A stretch of DNA of 57,636 nt, taken from the NCBI GenBank assembly GCA_009379845.1, contig WHSZ01000035.1, positions 1-57,636 of the forward strand, given 5' to 3'. The stretch comes from Pseudonocardiaceae bacterium (GTDB lineage Bacteria > Actinomycetota > Actinomycetes > Mycobacteriales > Pseudonocardiaceae). Position numbers and translations under genes: made by a program. The stretch's first letter is position 1, and each line of letters opens with the position of its first letter. Of the stretch, positions 38,130 to 46,784 are shown piece after piece. Under the pieces are notes generated by a model. It worked only from the letters and a program-made list of their open reading frames with translations, was not told the DNA's origin and searched no databases.

Positions 38130-39122
38130 GTGAAGGTCGTTGTCATCGTTGGCGGGGTTGGCGGCGCCCGCTTCCTCCTCGGGCTGAAGGCCGCACTCGG
38201 CCTGCCCCCGGTCGGCCCCGGCGAGTCGAAACACCGGATTACCGCGGTCGTGAACACCGGGGACGACGTGTGGCTGCACGGCTTGCGCATCTGCCCCGAT
38301 CTGGATACCTGCATGTACACGCTGGGCGGCGGGATCGACACCGAGCGCGGGTGGGGGCAGGCGAACGAAACCTGGACCGTCTCCGAACAGCTCGCGGCCT
38401 ACGGCGCCGAACCCACCTGGTTCGGTCTCGGCGACCGGGACATCGCCACCCACCTGGTGCGTAGCCGGATGCTGCGCGCCGACTACCCGCTCTCCGCCGT
38501 GACCGAAGCGCTGTGTCACCGCTGGCAACCGGGCGTGCCGCTGCTGCCGATGACCGACGACCGGGTGGAAAGCCATGTCGTGGTGGACGATCCGGACGGT
38601 GAGGGGCGCCGTGCGCTGCACTTCCAGGAGTGGTGGGTGCGGTACAAGGCGGAGTTGCCCGCGCATTCCATCGTGCCCGTCGGGGCGGACGACGCCGAGC
38701 CGGGGCAGGGTGTGGTCGAAGCGATCACCGAAGCGGACGCCGTCCTGCTCGCGCCATCCAACCCGGTGGTGAGCATCGGGACCGTGCTCGCCGTTCCGGG
38801 CATCCGCGGCGCGCTGCGCAAGACCGAGGGCGGGGTGGTCGGCATCTCCCCGATCATCGGCGGCAAACCGTTGCGCGGCATGGCGGACGCCTGTTTGACC
38901 GCGATCGGCGTGCGCACCAGCGCCGATGCGGTCGGCGCGCACTACGGTTCCCGGCAGTGCTCCCAGGACGGCATTCTGGACGGCTGGCTGGTGCACACCG
39001 GCGATCCGGCCGACGTCCCCGATGTCGCCGTGCGGTCGCTGCCGCTGCTGATGTCCGATGTGGCGGCGACAGCCGAGATGGCACGGGCCGCGCTCGATCT
39101 TGCCGGGGTGGAACTTGACTGA
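38130..39122 (+). CDS. fbiA: Phosphoenolpyruvyl/2-phospholactate transferase (F420 biosynthesis)
   Basis: Joins the activated phospho-C3 guanylyl donor to the deazaflavin Fo, giving (dehydro-)F420-0. The 330-residue CofD/FbiA protein begins [17 protein letters not shown] (2-18), with [24 protein letters not shown], the donor-binding [14 protein letters not shown] and the conserved [16 protein letters not shown]. The start is GTG 38130; upstream codons run through non-conserved sequence. Its last 8 bases overlap fbiB, so the two are co-translated. Confidence 0.96.
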   Translation: MKVVVIVGGVGGARFLLGLKAALGLPPVGPGESKHRITAVVNTGDDVWLHGLRICPDLDTCMYTLGGGIDTERGWGQANETWTVSEQLAAYGAEPTWFGLGDRDIATHLVRSRMLRADYPLSAVTEALCHRWQPGVPLLPMTDDRVESHVVVDDPDGEGRRALHFQEWWVRYKAELPAHSIVPVGADDAEPGQGVVEAITEADAVLLAPSNPVVSIGTVLAVPGIRGALRKTEGGVVGISPIIGGKPLRGMADACLTAIGVRTSADAVGAHYGSRQCSQDGILDGWLVHTGDPADVPDVAVRSLPLLMSDVAATAEMARAALDLAGVELD

Positions 39123-40458
39123 TCACGCTAGCCACGGCGCGCTTGAGATCTTCCCGATCCGCGGGTTACCCGAGTTCCGTCCCGGCGACGATCTGGCCGG
39201 TGCGATCGCCTCGGCGGCACCGTGGCTGCGCTCCGGGGACGTGCTGGTCGTCACCAGCAAGATAGTGTCCAAAATAGAGGGTCGGCTTATCAGGGTCCCG
39301 GACGATCCTGACAAGCGGGACGCGGCCAGGCGCTGGCTGATCGCCGAGGAGTCGGTGCGCACCGTCGCGCGGATCAACCGAACCGAGATCACCCAGAATC
39401 AGCTCGGCATCGTGCAGGCGGCATCCGGGGTGGACGCGTCGAATGTCGCCTCTGACGAGGTGGCGCTGCTGCCAGCTGATCCGGACGCCTCCGCGGTCGC
39501 GTTACGGGCAGGGCTGCGCGAACGGCTCGGCGTCGAGGTCGCCGTGTTGATCACCGACACGATGGGCAGGGCCTGGCGGATCGGGCAGACCGACGCCACC
39601 ATTGGGTCCTCAGGCCTGCGCGTGCTGCACAGCTACGAGGGCGATGTGGACCAGCACGGAAACGAGCTGCAGGTCACCGAGATCGCGGTCGCCGACGAGC
39701 TGGCAGCCGCCGCCGATCTGGTGAAAGGCAAGTTGAGCGGGTCGCCGGTCGCGGTGGTGCGTGGCATGTTCATCGTGGACGACGGCTCGAGCGCGCGGGA
39801 TCTGGTCCGGCCGCTTGACGAGGACCTGTTCTCGCTCGGCACGGCGGAAGCCGTTGCGAAGGGCCGTTCCGAGGCGGTGCTGCTGCGCCGCTCGATCCGG
39901 CATTTCGCGGACACCGACGTCGATCCGGACGCGATGCGTCGCGCCGTCGGGGCCGCGCTCACCGCCCCCGCACCGCACCACACCCGCCCCGTCCGGTTCG
40001 TCTGGCTGCGCGATCGCGCGCTGCGCAAGCGGTTGCTCGAGGAGATGGAGCAGGCCTGGCGGGACGACCTGCGCGGCGACGGCTTCGATGCCGAACGTGT
40101 CGAGCGACGGGTGCAGCGGGGCGCCCTGCTACACGAAGCGACCGAGCTGATCGTGCCGTTTCTGGTGCGGGACGGGGCCCACGACTACCCGGACACCCGG
40201 CGCCGCGCGGCCGAGCGGACGATGTTCACCATCGCGGGCGGCGCGGCCGTGCAGGGCCTGCTCGTCGCGCTCGCCGCCGAGCAGCTGGGGTCCTGCTGGG
40301 TGTCCTCGAGCCTCTTCTGTCCCGATGTGGTCTGCTCGGTGCTTGACGTTCCGGAGTCCTGGGAACCGCTCGGTGCGGTCGCGGTCGGCCACCCCGCCGA
40401 AGGTTCGCTCACCCCGCGCTCACCCCGCGAGCTCGACGACGGATGGGTCGAACTGTGA
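39115..40458 (+). CDS. fbiB: F420 maturase: gamma-glutamyl ligase plus FMN reductase
   Basis: Bifunctional FbiB, 447 residues. The N-terminal domain (1-245) is the F420-0:glutamate ligase ([39 protein letters not shown]). The C-terminal nitroreductase-fold domain (250-447: [41 protein letters not shown]) reduces dehydro-F420. The likely start is TTG 39115 inside the fbiA end, giving [20 protein letters not shown] as in homologues. It ends in a GTGA overlap with the Nudix gene. The organism therefore makes F420. Confidence 0.95.
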   Translation: MTDHASHGALEIFPIRGLPEFRPGDDLAGAIASAAPWLRSGDVLVVTSKIVSKIEGRLIRVPDDPDKRDAARRWLIAEESVRTVARINRTEITQNQLGIVQAASGVDASNVASDEVALLPADPDASAVALRAGLRERLGVEVAVLITDTMGRAWRIGQTDATIGSSGLRVLHSYEGDVDQHGNELQVTEIAVADELAAAADLVKGKLSGSPVAVVRGMFIVDDGSSARDLVRPLDEDLFSLGTAEAVAKGRSEAVLLRRSIRHFADTDVDPDAMRRAVGAALTAPAPHHTRPVRFVWLRDRALRKRLLEEMEQAWRDDLRGDGFDAERVERRVQRGALLHEATELIVPFLVRDGAHDYPDTRRRAAERTMFTIAGGAAVQGLLVALAAEQLGSCWVSSSLFCPDVVCSVLDVPESWEPLGAVAVGHPAEGSLTPRSPRELDDGWVEL

Positions 40459-41012
40459 CACTGCACGCCGACATATGGTCCACTTTGGACGGATGGCGGC
40501 CGGAGCGCCCCGAGCAGGAATCGCTTCGCCACGCGTTCCTTGGTTTCGTCGCGGCCAGGGAGGACTCCTGCGCGCGCTCCTGCGCCGCCGGGCACATCAC
40601 CGCCTCCGCACTGGTGCTGGATTCGACGGGTAGCCAGGCGCTGCTGACGCTGCATCCGCGCGTTGGCCGGTGGATTCAGCTCGGTGGCCACTGCGAGCCC
40701 GAGGACATGACGCTCGCCGGCGCGGCGCTGAGGGAAGCGCGCGAGGAGTCCGGAATGGACGATCTGACGATCGACGAGAAACCGCTGCACCTTGACGTGC
40801 ATCCGATCATCTGCTCGCTCGGGGTTCCCACCAGGCATTTCGACGTGCGCTTCCTGATCCGGGCCCCGGCGGGCGCGCTACCGGTTCGCAGCGACGAATC
40901 CACCGATCTGCGGTGGTGGCCGGTCGACGGCCTACCCTCGGACGTGGACACCGTGGCGCGGCAGGTCGAGCTGGCGCTCGAGCGGGTGCGGTCGCTGGCG
41001 ACGAGGGGATGA
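40455..41012 (+). CDS. Nudix hydrolase
   Basis: A 185-residue protein with a Nudix box beginning [20 protein letters not shown] and continuing EESGM, fitting Gx5Ex7REUxEExGU apart from one extra spacing residue. It lies about 75-100 residues in. The first 60 residues form an alpha-helical extension. The substrate cannot be read. GTG 40455 shares GTGA with the fbiB stop; ATG 40443 is an alternative. In the fbiA-fbiB unit it may clean up nucleotide by-products, but this is inference. Confidence 0.87.
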   Translation: MTLHADIWSTLDGWRPERPEQESLRHAFLGFVAAREDSCARSCAAGHITASALVLDSTGSQALLTLHPRVGRWIQLGGHCEPEDMTLAGAALREAREESGMDDLTIDEKPLHLDVHPIICSLGVPTRHFDVRFLIRAPAGALPVRSDESTDLRWWPVDGLPSDVDTVARQVELALERVRSLATRG

Positions 41013-41017
41013 GCGGC

Positions 41018-41374
41018 ATGCGTCTGGAGATCGACCCGGAATCCGCCACGCCGCCGTACGAGCAGCTGCGCGGCCAGCTCGCCAGGCAGATCAACGACGC
41101 GGAACTCGCCGCTGGCACCCGGCTGCCGCCGGTGCGGACGCTTGCCGCGGAAATCGGGCTCGCCGCGAACACCGTGGCCCGGACCTACCGCGAACTGGAA
41201 GAGGCAGGTCTGGTGGAGACTCGCGGGCGCGCCGGCACCTTCGTCAGCGCGGCGGGGTCGAAGAGCCGGCAGAAGGCGCAACGCGCCGCGGGGCAGTACG
41301 CCGACACCGTCGGCAGGCTCGGCCTCGACACCGAGGAGGCGCTGCGGATCGTCGAGGCGGCACTGCGGAGCTGA
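41018..41374 (+). CDS. GntR-family regulator, short (YtrA-like) type
   Basis: A 118-residue regulator consisting almost only of the winged helix: PPYEQLRGQLARQINDAELAAGTRLPPVRTLAAEIGLAANTVARTYRELEEAGLVETRGRAGTFV, given here in pieces: RLPPVRTLAAEIGLA and NTVARTYRELEEAGL form the HTH. The short helical tail is too small for a ligand domain, as in the YtrA subfamily. ATG 41018 follows GAGGGG with 9 nt; ATG 41009 overlaps the Nudix stop and is also possible. No operator was identified. Confidence 0.87.
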   Translation: MRLEIDPESATPPYEQLRGQLARQINDAELAAGTRLPPVRTLAAEIGLAANTVARTYRELEEAGLVETRGRAGTFVSAAGSKSRQKAQRAAGQYADTVGRLGLDTEEALRIVEAALRS

Positions 41375-41424
41375 CTCAACGGAGCTGACTTAACTCGGGA
41401 CCGCCGAGCTCACGCTCGGGCCGC

Positions 41425-42024
41425 TCACGGGTGCGCGAGCAGCATGTAGGCCATCCCGCCTGCCATCACCAGCTCGCACAGCGACACCATCCGGGGTGCC
41501 AGCATCGGCACCGCCGGCGCGGGCACCGCCAGTGCCGGCGCGGCCGGCCGCGCACCAGCCACGGCCAGCATCGACCACAGCGCGTAGCCCGCGAAATAGC
41601 CGGCCAGCAACCAGCTCAGCACCGGCAGCGCCGGCGCGCCACCGTGCCCGCCCGCGGTGTGCCCGGCGTCCGTGCCCGACATCGGTAGCGCGGCGGCCAC
41701 CAGCATGTAAACCATCGCGACGCCGGCCGCCGTGTGCCGCGCCCACGCCAGCCGCCGGCGCCACTCTCGCTCCCGCACCGTCGCCACCAGCGACCACCCC
41801 ACGGCGAGGCAGAACACCGCTTCCCAGCCGGCACGCGGGATCGGGCCACCGACCGGGGAGAACATCGCGGCCATTCCCACGCTCATCAGCACGTGCAGCG
41901 CGTCGCATGCCCGGTCCTGCGCACAATGGTCCCGCGGGGCGGCACCGCTGCCGGCGACAAGCCGAGCCACGCAGTGGCCTGCCACCGCGAGCAGCAGCAC
42001 GGTGCCCAACCATTCGATCAGCAC
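41425..42024 (-). CDS. DUF5134 membrane protein
   Basis: A 199-residue integral membrane protein with five to six hydrophobic helices: IEWLGTVLLLAVAGHCVARL, HVLMSVGMAAMFSP, GVAMVYMLVAAAL and MVSLCELVMAGGMAYMLL. His and Met residues recur within and between helices (DALHVLMSVGMAAMF, AGHTAGGHGG), which is suggestive of metal handling but not proof. It starts at GTG 42024, 3 bp after the small gene upstream, so they form a pair. Confidence 0.75.
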   Translation of the reverse strand: MLIEWLGTVLLLAVAGHCVARLVAGSGAAPRDHCAQDRACDALHVLMSVGMAAMFSPVGGPIPRAGWEAVFCLAVGWSLVATVREREWRRRLAWARHTAAGVAMVYMLVAAALPMSGTDAGHTAGGHGGAPALPVLSWLLAGYFAGYALWSMLAVAGARPAAPALAVPAPAVPMLAPRMVSLCELVMAGGMAYMLLAHP

Positions 42025-42027
42025 TGG

Positions 42028-42252
42028 CTACCGGCGTTCGGCATCGACCAGCCGATCCAGCGCCCCGCCCTTGACGTCCGAGACGAGATCATTCAGCTGG
42101 GCGAGGCTCAACTGAATGCGCTGCCCGAAGTCGTCGATGATCACCACCGTCCGATCGGGCGGCGCACAGTGGTCGACGAACAGCTCGGGACAACCGCGAT
42201 CGGCGTTGCCGCAGAATCGAGTGATCGACTCGAACCGGCTCGGACTAGCCAT
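42028..42252 (-). CDS. Small conserved-looking Cys-containing protein
   Basis: A 74-residue protein beginning MASPSRFESITRFCGN, with Cys14, Cys21 and Cys29 in a short N-terminal half and a Leu-rich C-terminal helix LAQLNDLVSDVKGGALDRLV. Central VVIIDDFGQRIQLSLAQL looks like a beta-hairpin. I recall similar short actinobacterial hypothetical proteins but no function. ATG 42252 has an AGG-type site upstream. It is followed at once by the DUF5134 gene. Confidence 0.6.
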   Translation of the reverse strand: MASPSRFESITRFCGNADRGCPELFVDHCAPPDRTVVIIDDFGQRIQLSLAQLNDLVSDVKGGALDRLVDAERR

Positions 42253-42375
42253 CTCGGACCTGCCTTCCGCGCTCGCTTGGCGAACCGGAACAACGGTCTC
42301 AGTGCCGTGGCATCGAATTCCAGCGCGCAACCAGGCGATAACCCGTGCGCCGCCGACTACGGTGGGCTGCGGCCG

Positions 42376-43284
42376 TCACATCGAGCGGTAATCGCGAACG
42401 GGATACCGAGGGCCGAACCGCGGCCGGCTGAACCCACTGGCTTCGACATAGCGCACCGCCCGCTGTCGCTGCGGCGCGTAGGGTGCCAGCACCTCGAGCA
42501 TCCCGTCGTCGTCGAGCGACCTGCCGAGCAGCGCATGCCCCACGACGCTCGGGATGTGGAAATCGCCGACGCTCACCGCATCCGCGTCGCCCCACGCACG
42601 CTGGGCCACTTCGGCAGCGGTCCACACACCGATGCCGGGCACCTTGCGCAGCAGGTCCCTGCCGGCCGCACCCCCGAGCGCGCTGGCAAGCTCAAGGCGA
42701 TGCGCCACCCGCGCCGAGGCGATCAGCGTGCGCCTGCGTGCCCCGTCCACGCCCGCGCGGTGCCACTGCCAGTCGGTGACCCCGAGCAGCGCGTGCGGTG
42801 TCGGCGGCACCCTGAGCCCGTTCGGCACCGGCCCCGGCGCGGGCACGCCGTATCGCCGGCAGAGCTCACGCCACGATCGGCGCGCCTCGTACCCGGTCAC
42901 CTTCTGCTCGAGAACGGCCGGCACCAGCACGTCCCACACCCGCCCGGTGGCGCCGAGCCGCAGTCCCGGCATCCGCCGCCGGGCGTTCGCGACCGCGGGA
43001 TGGTGTGCCTGAAACGCCGAATCGTCGTCGGCGGCGCCGAGCAGTGCCGGCAAGCCGTCCACAAAGGACTCCGCGCCGTCGCCCCACGCGGAGGCGCTCA
43101 CCGCGCCGGCCACGCGCCGTAGCGCGAGCGTGCCGGCGCCGCCCTTGGTGTTCCCGGCAAGCCACACCATGCCCGTGTCGTCGATCTGGAAAGCCGGATC
43201 GCCGCGCCCTCGCCGCAACGGCGCCAGCACAGCCGCCAGGTCGAGTGGGAACGGCGGCCGCCACTCGCGGCGCAGCTCACGCAT
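42376..43284 (-). CDS. AlkA-type DNA-3-methyladenine glycosylase
   Basis: Base-excision repair enzyme removing alkylated bases. The 302 residues carry the HhH-GPD fold: VLEQKVTGYEARRSWREL (124-141), helix-hairpin-helix LRKVPGIGVWTA (212-223) and the catalytic Asp241 in SVGDFHIPS. There is no Ada or zinc-finger domain. The ATG at 43284 lies 8 bp inside manC, so a DNA repair gene is coupled to a sugar-nucleotide gene. Confidence 0.92.
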   Translation of the reverse strand: MRELRREWRPPFPLDLAAVLAPLRRGRGDPAFQIDDTGMVWLAGNTKGGAGTLALRRVAGAVSASAWGDGAESFVDGLPALLGAADDDSAFQAHHPAVANARRRMPGLRLGATGRVWDVLVPAVLEQKVTGYEARRSWRELCRRYGVPAPGPVPNGLRVPPTPHALLGVTDWQWHRAGVDGARRRTLIASARVAHRLELASALGGAAGRDLLRKVPGIGVWTAAEVAQRAWGDADAVSVGDFHIPSVVGHALLGRSLDDDGMLEVLAPYAPQRQRAVRYVEASGFSRPRFGPRYPVRDYRSM

Positions 43285-44392
43285 CGGTGGAGAACCGTAC
43301 GCCGCCGGCGGGCAATCGCACGTCCGGCCAGACCCGCACGCCTTCCAGCAACTCGCACCCGGCCCCGACGACCGCTCGGTCGCCGATCACCGCGTCCCGC
43401 ACGATCGCGCCGTCCCCGATCTCCGCGCCCGCACCGATCACCGAGCGTTCCACCACCACATCCTCGCCGAGCACCGCCCCTGCGAACAGCACCGCGCCTT
43501 CCAGCCGGCTGCGGGTACCGACCGAACAGCCCGCACCGACCGCGGTCCCACCGCTGAGCGCCACGCCATCGGCGATCGTGGTGTTCTCCCCCACAAGCGA
43601 ATCGCCCTGCTCGCCTGGCAGCGCGTCGGTGGGCGCGACGCCGCGGACCAGATCGGCCGACCCCCGCACGAAGGCTGCCGGGGTGCCGAGATCCAGCCAG
43701 TAGGAGGAGTCCACGTGCGCGTGCACGTGCGCGCCGTCCCGCAGCAACCCTGGGAAGGTCTCCCGCTCGACGGACACCGGCCGTCCGGCGGGGATCGAGT
43801 CGATCACCGAACGGCGGAAGACGTAGCAGCCCGCGTTGATCTGATCGGTTGGCGGGTCGTCGCTCTTCTCGAGAAACGCGGTCACCCGGCCGTCGGCGTC
43901 GGTCGGTACGCACCCGAAGGCGCGCGGATCGGCGACCTTTACCAGATGCAGCGTCACGTCCGCCCCCGAGTAGCTGTGCGTCTCGGTGAGCGCACCGAGG
44001 TCCACGCCGGAGAGGATGTCGCCGTTGAACACGATCGCGTGGTCGCCGCGCAGCCGGTCCGTGACGTTGCGGATGGCGCCGCCGGTGTCCAGCGGTTCGT
44101 CCTCTACCACGTATTCGATCTCCAGGCCGAATCGCGCGCCATCCCCGAAATGGTCAGAGAACACCTCGGACCGGTACGACGTGCCGAGCACCACGTGCTC
44201 GATGCCGGCCGCGCGGATGCGGGAGAACAGGTGGGACAGGAACGGCACACCGGCGGCCGGCAACATCGGTTTGGGCGCGGACAGCGTCAGCGGTCGCAGT
44301 CTGGTGCCCTTGCCACCGACCAGTACCACCGCGTCGACCCCCTTGACGGGAGTGTGCCGGTCGGCGAACTGCGCTGCCGGCGGTTGCGACAT
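43277..44392 (-). CDS. manC: Mannose-1-phosphate guanylyltransferase-type nucleotidyltransferase
   Basis: Expected to make GDP-mannose from mannose-1-P. The 371-residue sequence has the nucleotidyltransferase signature VLVGGKGTRLRPLTLSAPKPMLP, cited here as GGKGTRLRPLT (27-37) and KPMLP. It then has FNGDILSG and EKSDDPPTDQINAGCYVF, and a C-terminal left-handed beta-helix of hexapeptide repeats (GENTTIADGVALSG to IGDGAIVRDAVIGDRAVVGAG). It corresponds in place to M. tuberculosis Rv3264c. Glucose-1-P specificity cannot be excluded. ATG 44392 is preceded by AAGGAAG. Confidence 0.9.
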   Translation of the reverse strand: MSQPPAAQFADRHTPVKGVDAVVLVGGKGTRLRPLTLSAPKPMLPAAGVPFLSHLFSRIRAAGIEHVVLGTSYRSEVFSDHFGDGARFGLEIEYVVEDEPLDTGGAIRNVTDRLRGDHAIVFNGDILSGVDLGALTETHSYSGADVTLHLVKVADPRAFGCVPTDADGRVTAFLEKSDDPPTDQINAGCYVFRRSVIDSIPAGRPVSVERETFPGLLRDGAHVHAHVDSSYWLDLGTPAAFVRGSADLVRGVAPTDALPGEQGDSLVGENTTIADGVALSGGTAVGAGCSVGTRSRLEGAVLFAGAVLGEDVVVERSVIGAGAEIGDGAIVRDAVIGDRAVVGAGCELLEGVRVWPDVRLPAGGVRFSTDA

Positions 44393-44594
44393 GCCGATTC
44401 TTCCTTTCCGCTGACGTCGAGGCCCTGGAGGGAATACTCTGACAGATATCCACCATGGTGTGGCAGCGGACCCGGCGGGGTTCGTGCGATGATCAATAGA
44501 CGATCACCGCAGGCGGTCTGTTGGATGCGGACGAGGTCGACGAGCAACGGTCGGTTGCCCCAGCCGGCATCGGGCGAGACAGGGGAGGCCGGGG

Positions 44595-45035
44595 ATGGAC
44601 CCCCGTGAAAGGGCAGATGCCACGCTCGCTCGGGCCCGTGCGCGCGGCGGTTACGTCGTCACTCCGGAAGACGCGGTCTCTCCCATGGACGCGGCGAACA
44701 CCATGCAGATCCCGCGTGCGGTTGTCAGGCAGGCGGACGCCCGCGAAGATCCGGATCCCACGGTGATCCTCCGGGACGGCGAGGGCAGCACCCAGCCGCA
44801 TCCGTGGCGGGACGCGACCGTCACCGAGCGGCAGGAACATCCGCTTGCCGCCAAGACGCACACCGCGGAGTTGCCGTCCCCCACCGCATCGGCCACCCCG
44901 GAGCCACGGCAAGGGCCAACCGTCGAGGAGCAGGACGGGCTGGTTCCCACGGTCACGCGCGCCGAAGGCACCCGGCCGAACGTAGCCCAACGGCTGGACG
45001 GCCGCTCCAACGTCACCCGCCGGCTGGACGGCTAA
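44595..45035 (+). CDS. Hypothetical acidic protein with C-terminal decapeptide repeat
   Basis: A 146-residue protein without recognised domain. The N-terminal 50 residues look folded or helical (MDPRERADATLARARARGGY, then VSPMDAANTMQIPRAVV); the rest is Pro/Glu/Thr-rich and probably disordered. It ends in two decapeptides with NVAQRLDG and NVTRRLDG. ATG 44595 follows GGAGG. It lies between manC (divergent) and the WbbL gene (convergent), and I recall similar proteins in other Pseudonocardiaceae, so it is probably a real gene with a lineage-specific role. Confidence 0.65.
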   Translation: MDPRERADATLARARARGGYVVTPEDAVSPMDAANTMQIPRAVVRQADAREDPDPTVILRDGEGSTQPHPWRDATVTERQEHPLAAKTHTAELPSPTASATPEPRQGPTVEEQDGLVPTVTRAEGTRPNVAQRLDGRSNVTRRLDG

Positions 45036-45050
45036 CCCGTCCCCGCGCAC

Positions 45051-45917
45051 TCACGACTGGCCGCGAGCCGCGAGCTTCAGACGAAGCGCCAGCCCGGCCT
45101 TGATGGCTGCCAGCATCGGCTTCCACCGCCACCCGCGGTGCCGGTCAGCCAGGTAGCGATACGCGCTGTGGTGGTGCTCGGCCAGCATCCGGGCCGGCGC
45201 CTTCGCGGTGGATACCCCGCCGATGTGCATCACACTGGCGGACGGCACGTACACGTTGAGCCAGCCGGCCTTGCCGAGCCGGTCACCGAGATCCACGTCC
45301 TCGAAGTACATGAAGTAGCGCGGATCGAAGCCGTCAACCGAATCGAACGCGGCACGCCGCAGCAGCAGGCACGAGCCGGACAGCCAGCCGGCGGGCCGCT
45401 CGACGACCGCGTTGTCGGACTGCCGGTACGCCGTGGTCCACGGGTTGCCCGACCACACCTTGCCGAACACCGCGTGCCCGATCCCCCTGCCGAGCGAGGG
45501 CAGCAGCCGCGCGGACGGGTACGTCGCACCGTTCGGCTCGGTGATCAGCGGGCCGAACGCGCCGCCCCGTGGCCACCGCTCGGTCGCGGCGAGCAACTCG
45601 TCGAGTGAGCCGGGCGCCCACTCCAGATCGGCGTTGGCCACCACGACCCAGCCGACGTCCGAGCCCAGTTCGGCCACGCCGCGATTGGCACCGGCGCCGT
45701 AGCCGAGGTTCTCCGCGTTGCGCAACAGCGTCACGCCCTCGCGCCGCGCGGCCACCTCCGGCGCGCCGTCCGCCGGGTCGTTGTCGGAAAGCACCACGCG
45801 TAGCGGGCGCGTGGTTGCCTTCGCCAGCGAGTCGAGGCACGCCTCGAGCGTCTCGCCGTTGCGGTACGTCACAATCACCACGGCCAGCTCGTCGCCGTAC
45901 TGCGTTGGCTCACCCAC
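45051..45917 (-). CDS. wbbL: Rhamnosyltransferase WbbL (arabinogalactan linker)
   Basis: Transfers rhamnose from dTDP-rhamnose to GlcNAc-PP-decaprenyl, making the linker that anchors arabinogalactan to peptidoglycan. The 288-residue inverting GT2 shows VVIVTYRNGETLEACL (13-28), LSDNDP, ENLGYGAGANRG (69-80), NAD (95-97, in place of DxD) and FDPRYFMYFEDVDLGDRLGKAG, the acceptor and base region. The GTG at 45917 lacks a strong binding site. Its position by manC matches Rv3264c-Rv3265c. Confidence 0.93.
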   Translation of the reverse strand: MGEPTQYGDELAVVIVTYRNGETLEACLDSLAKATTRPLRVVLSDNDPADGAPEVAARREGVTLLRNAENLGYGAGANRGVAELGSDVGWVVVANADLEWAPGSLDELLAATERWPRGGAFGPLITEPNGATYPSARLLPSLGRGIGHAVFGKVWSGNPWTTAYRQSDNAVVERPAGWLSGSCLLLRRAAFDSVDGFDPRYFMYFEDVDLGDRLGKAGWLNVYVPSASVMHIGGVSTAKAPARMLAEHHHSAYRYLADRHRGWRWKPMLAAIKAGLALRLKLAARGQS

Positions 45918-45946
45918 GATCGGCCATTGTGCCCGGCTACCGATCG

Positions 45947-46720
45947 CTACCTGCCACCGACGTCCGCGAGGTCACCACGCTCACGCCGCACCAGCCCGCG
46001 TGCGACGAGCTCGATCACCACCGCGATCGCCATGGCTTCAACCATCAGCAGCGCGAGCAACACCACCATCTGCACCACCCCGGCCTGCCAGGCCGGCGCC
46101 CCGCCGAGCAGCATGCCGACGAACGCGCCTGGCAGCGTCACCAGCCCCACCGTTCTGGTCTGGTCGAGCGCGGGCAGCAACGCGTCGGCCGCCGGGCGGC
46201 GCACCAGCTCGCGCACCGCGTCCGGCTCGGTGAGCCCGAGCGCGAGCGCGGCCTCGAATTCGCCGTACCGGTCGGCGAGCGCGGCCAGCGTGCGGCGCAC
46301 CGCCAGCGTGGTCGCCGTCATCGCGCCGCCGATCAAGATGCCGCCGACCGGGACGAGCGATGCGCCGGCCAGCGGCACCGCCCCGCTACCGAGCATCAGC
46401 GCGAGCGAGGGAACGGTGCCCGCGCAGATCGCGAAGGCCAGCCACGCCCCGCGCCGCCCGACAGCCGCCCGCGCGGCGCTCGTCGCCGTCGCGACAACGG
46501 CCATGATCAGTAGGAAACCGAAGGACAGCGGCACCGAGGTCAGCACCACGGCGATCACCGCGGACACCGCGGCGAGCTGCCCGACCGCCCGCAACCCGGC
46601 GGTGTACACCCTGCGCGCCTCGAGCATTCCGGTCAGCCGGACCACCACCGCGGCCAGCACGGTGAACACCACGCACATCAGGGCAAGCGGCAACCAGCCG
46701 TGCTGTGACACATCGACCAT
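45947..46720 (-). CDS. FetB/UPF0014-type ABC permease without its ATPase
   Basis: A 257-residue membrane protein with about seven helices. The family signature is clear: RAVGQLAAVSAVIAVV, AAVGRRGAWLAFAICAGTVPSLALM, VPVGGILIGGAMTATTLAVRR, and ALDQTRTVGLVTLPGAFVGMLLGGAPAWQAG. E. coli FetB works with the ATPase FetA in iron export or metal homeostasis. No FetA-like gene adjoins it here; the ABC ATPase at 57158 is too far away and of a different type. It starts at ATG 46720. Confidence 0.88.
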   Translation of the reverse strand: MVDVSQHGWLPLALMCVVFTVLAAVVVRLTGMLEARRVYTAGLRAVGQLAAVSAVIAVVLTSVPLSFGFLLIMAVVATATSAARAAVGRRGAWLAFAICAGTVPSLALMLGSGAVPLAGASLVPVGGILIGGAMTATTLAVRRTLAALADRYGEFEAALALGLTEPDAVRELVRRPAADALLPALDQTRTVGLVTLPGAFVGMLLGGAPAWQAGVVQMVVLLALLMVEAMAIAVVIELVARGLVRRERGDLADVGGR

Positions 46721-46784
46721 GCCGCAGTACTACATGGTGGCGGGCTGGCTTCCCATCCGGGGAGCCCTACCCGGCACCCGTGGA

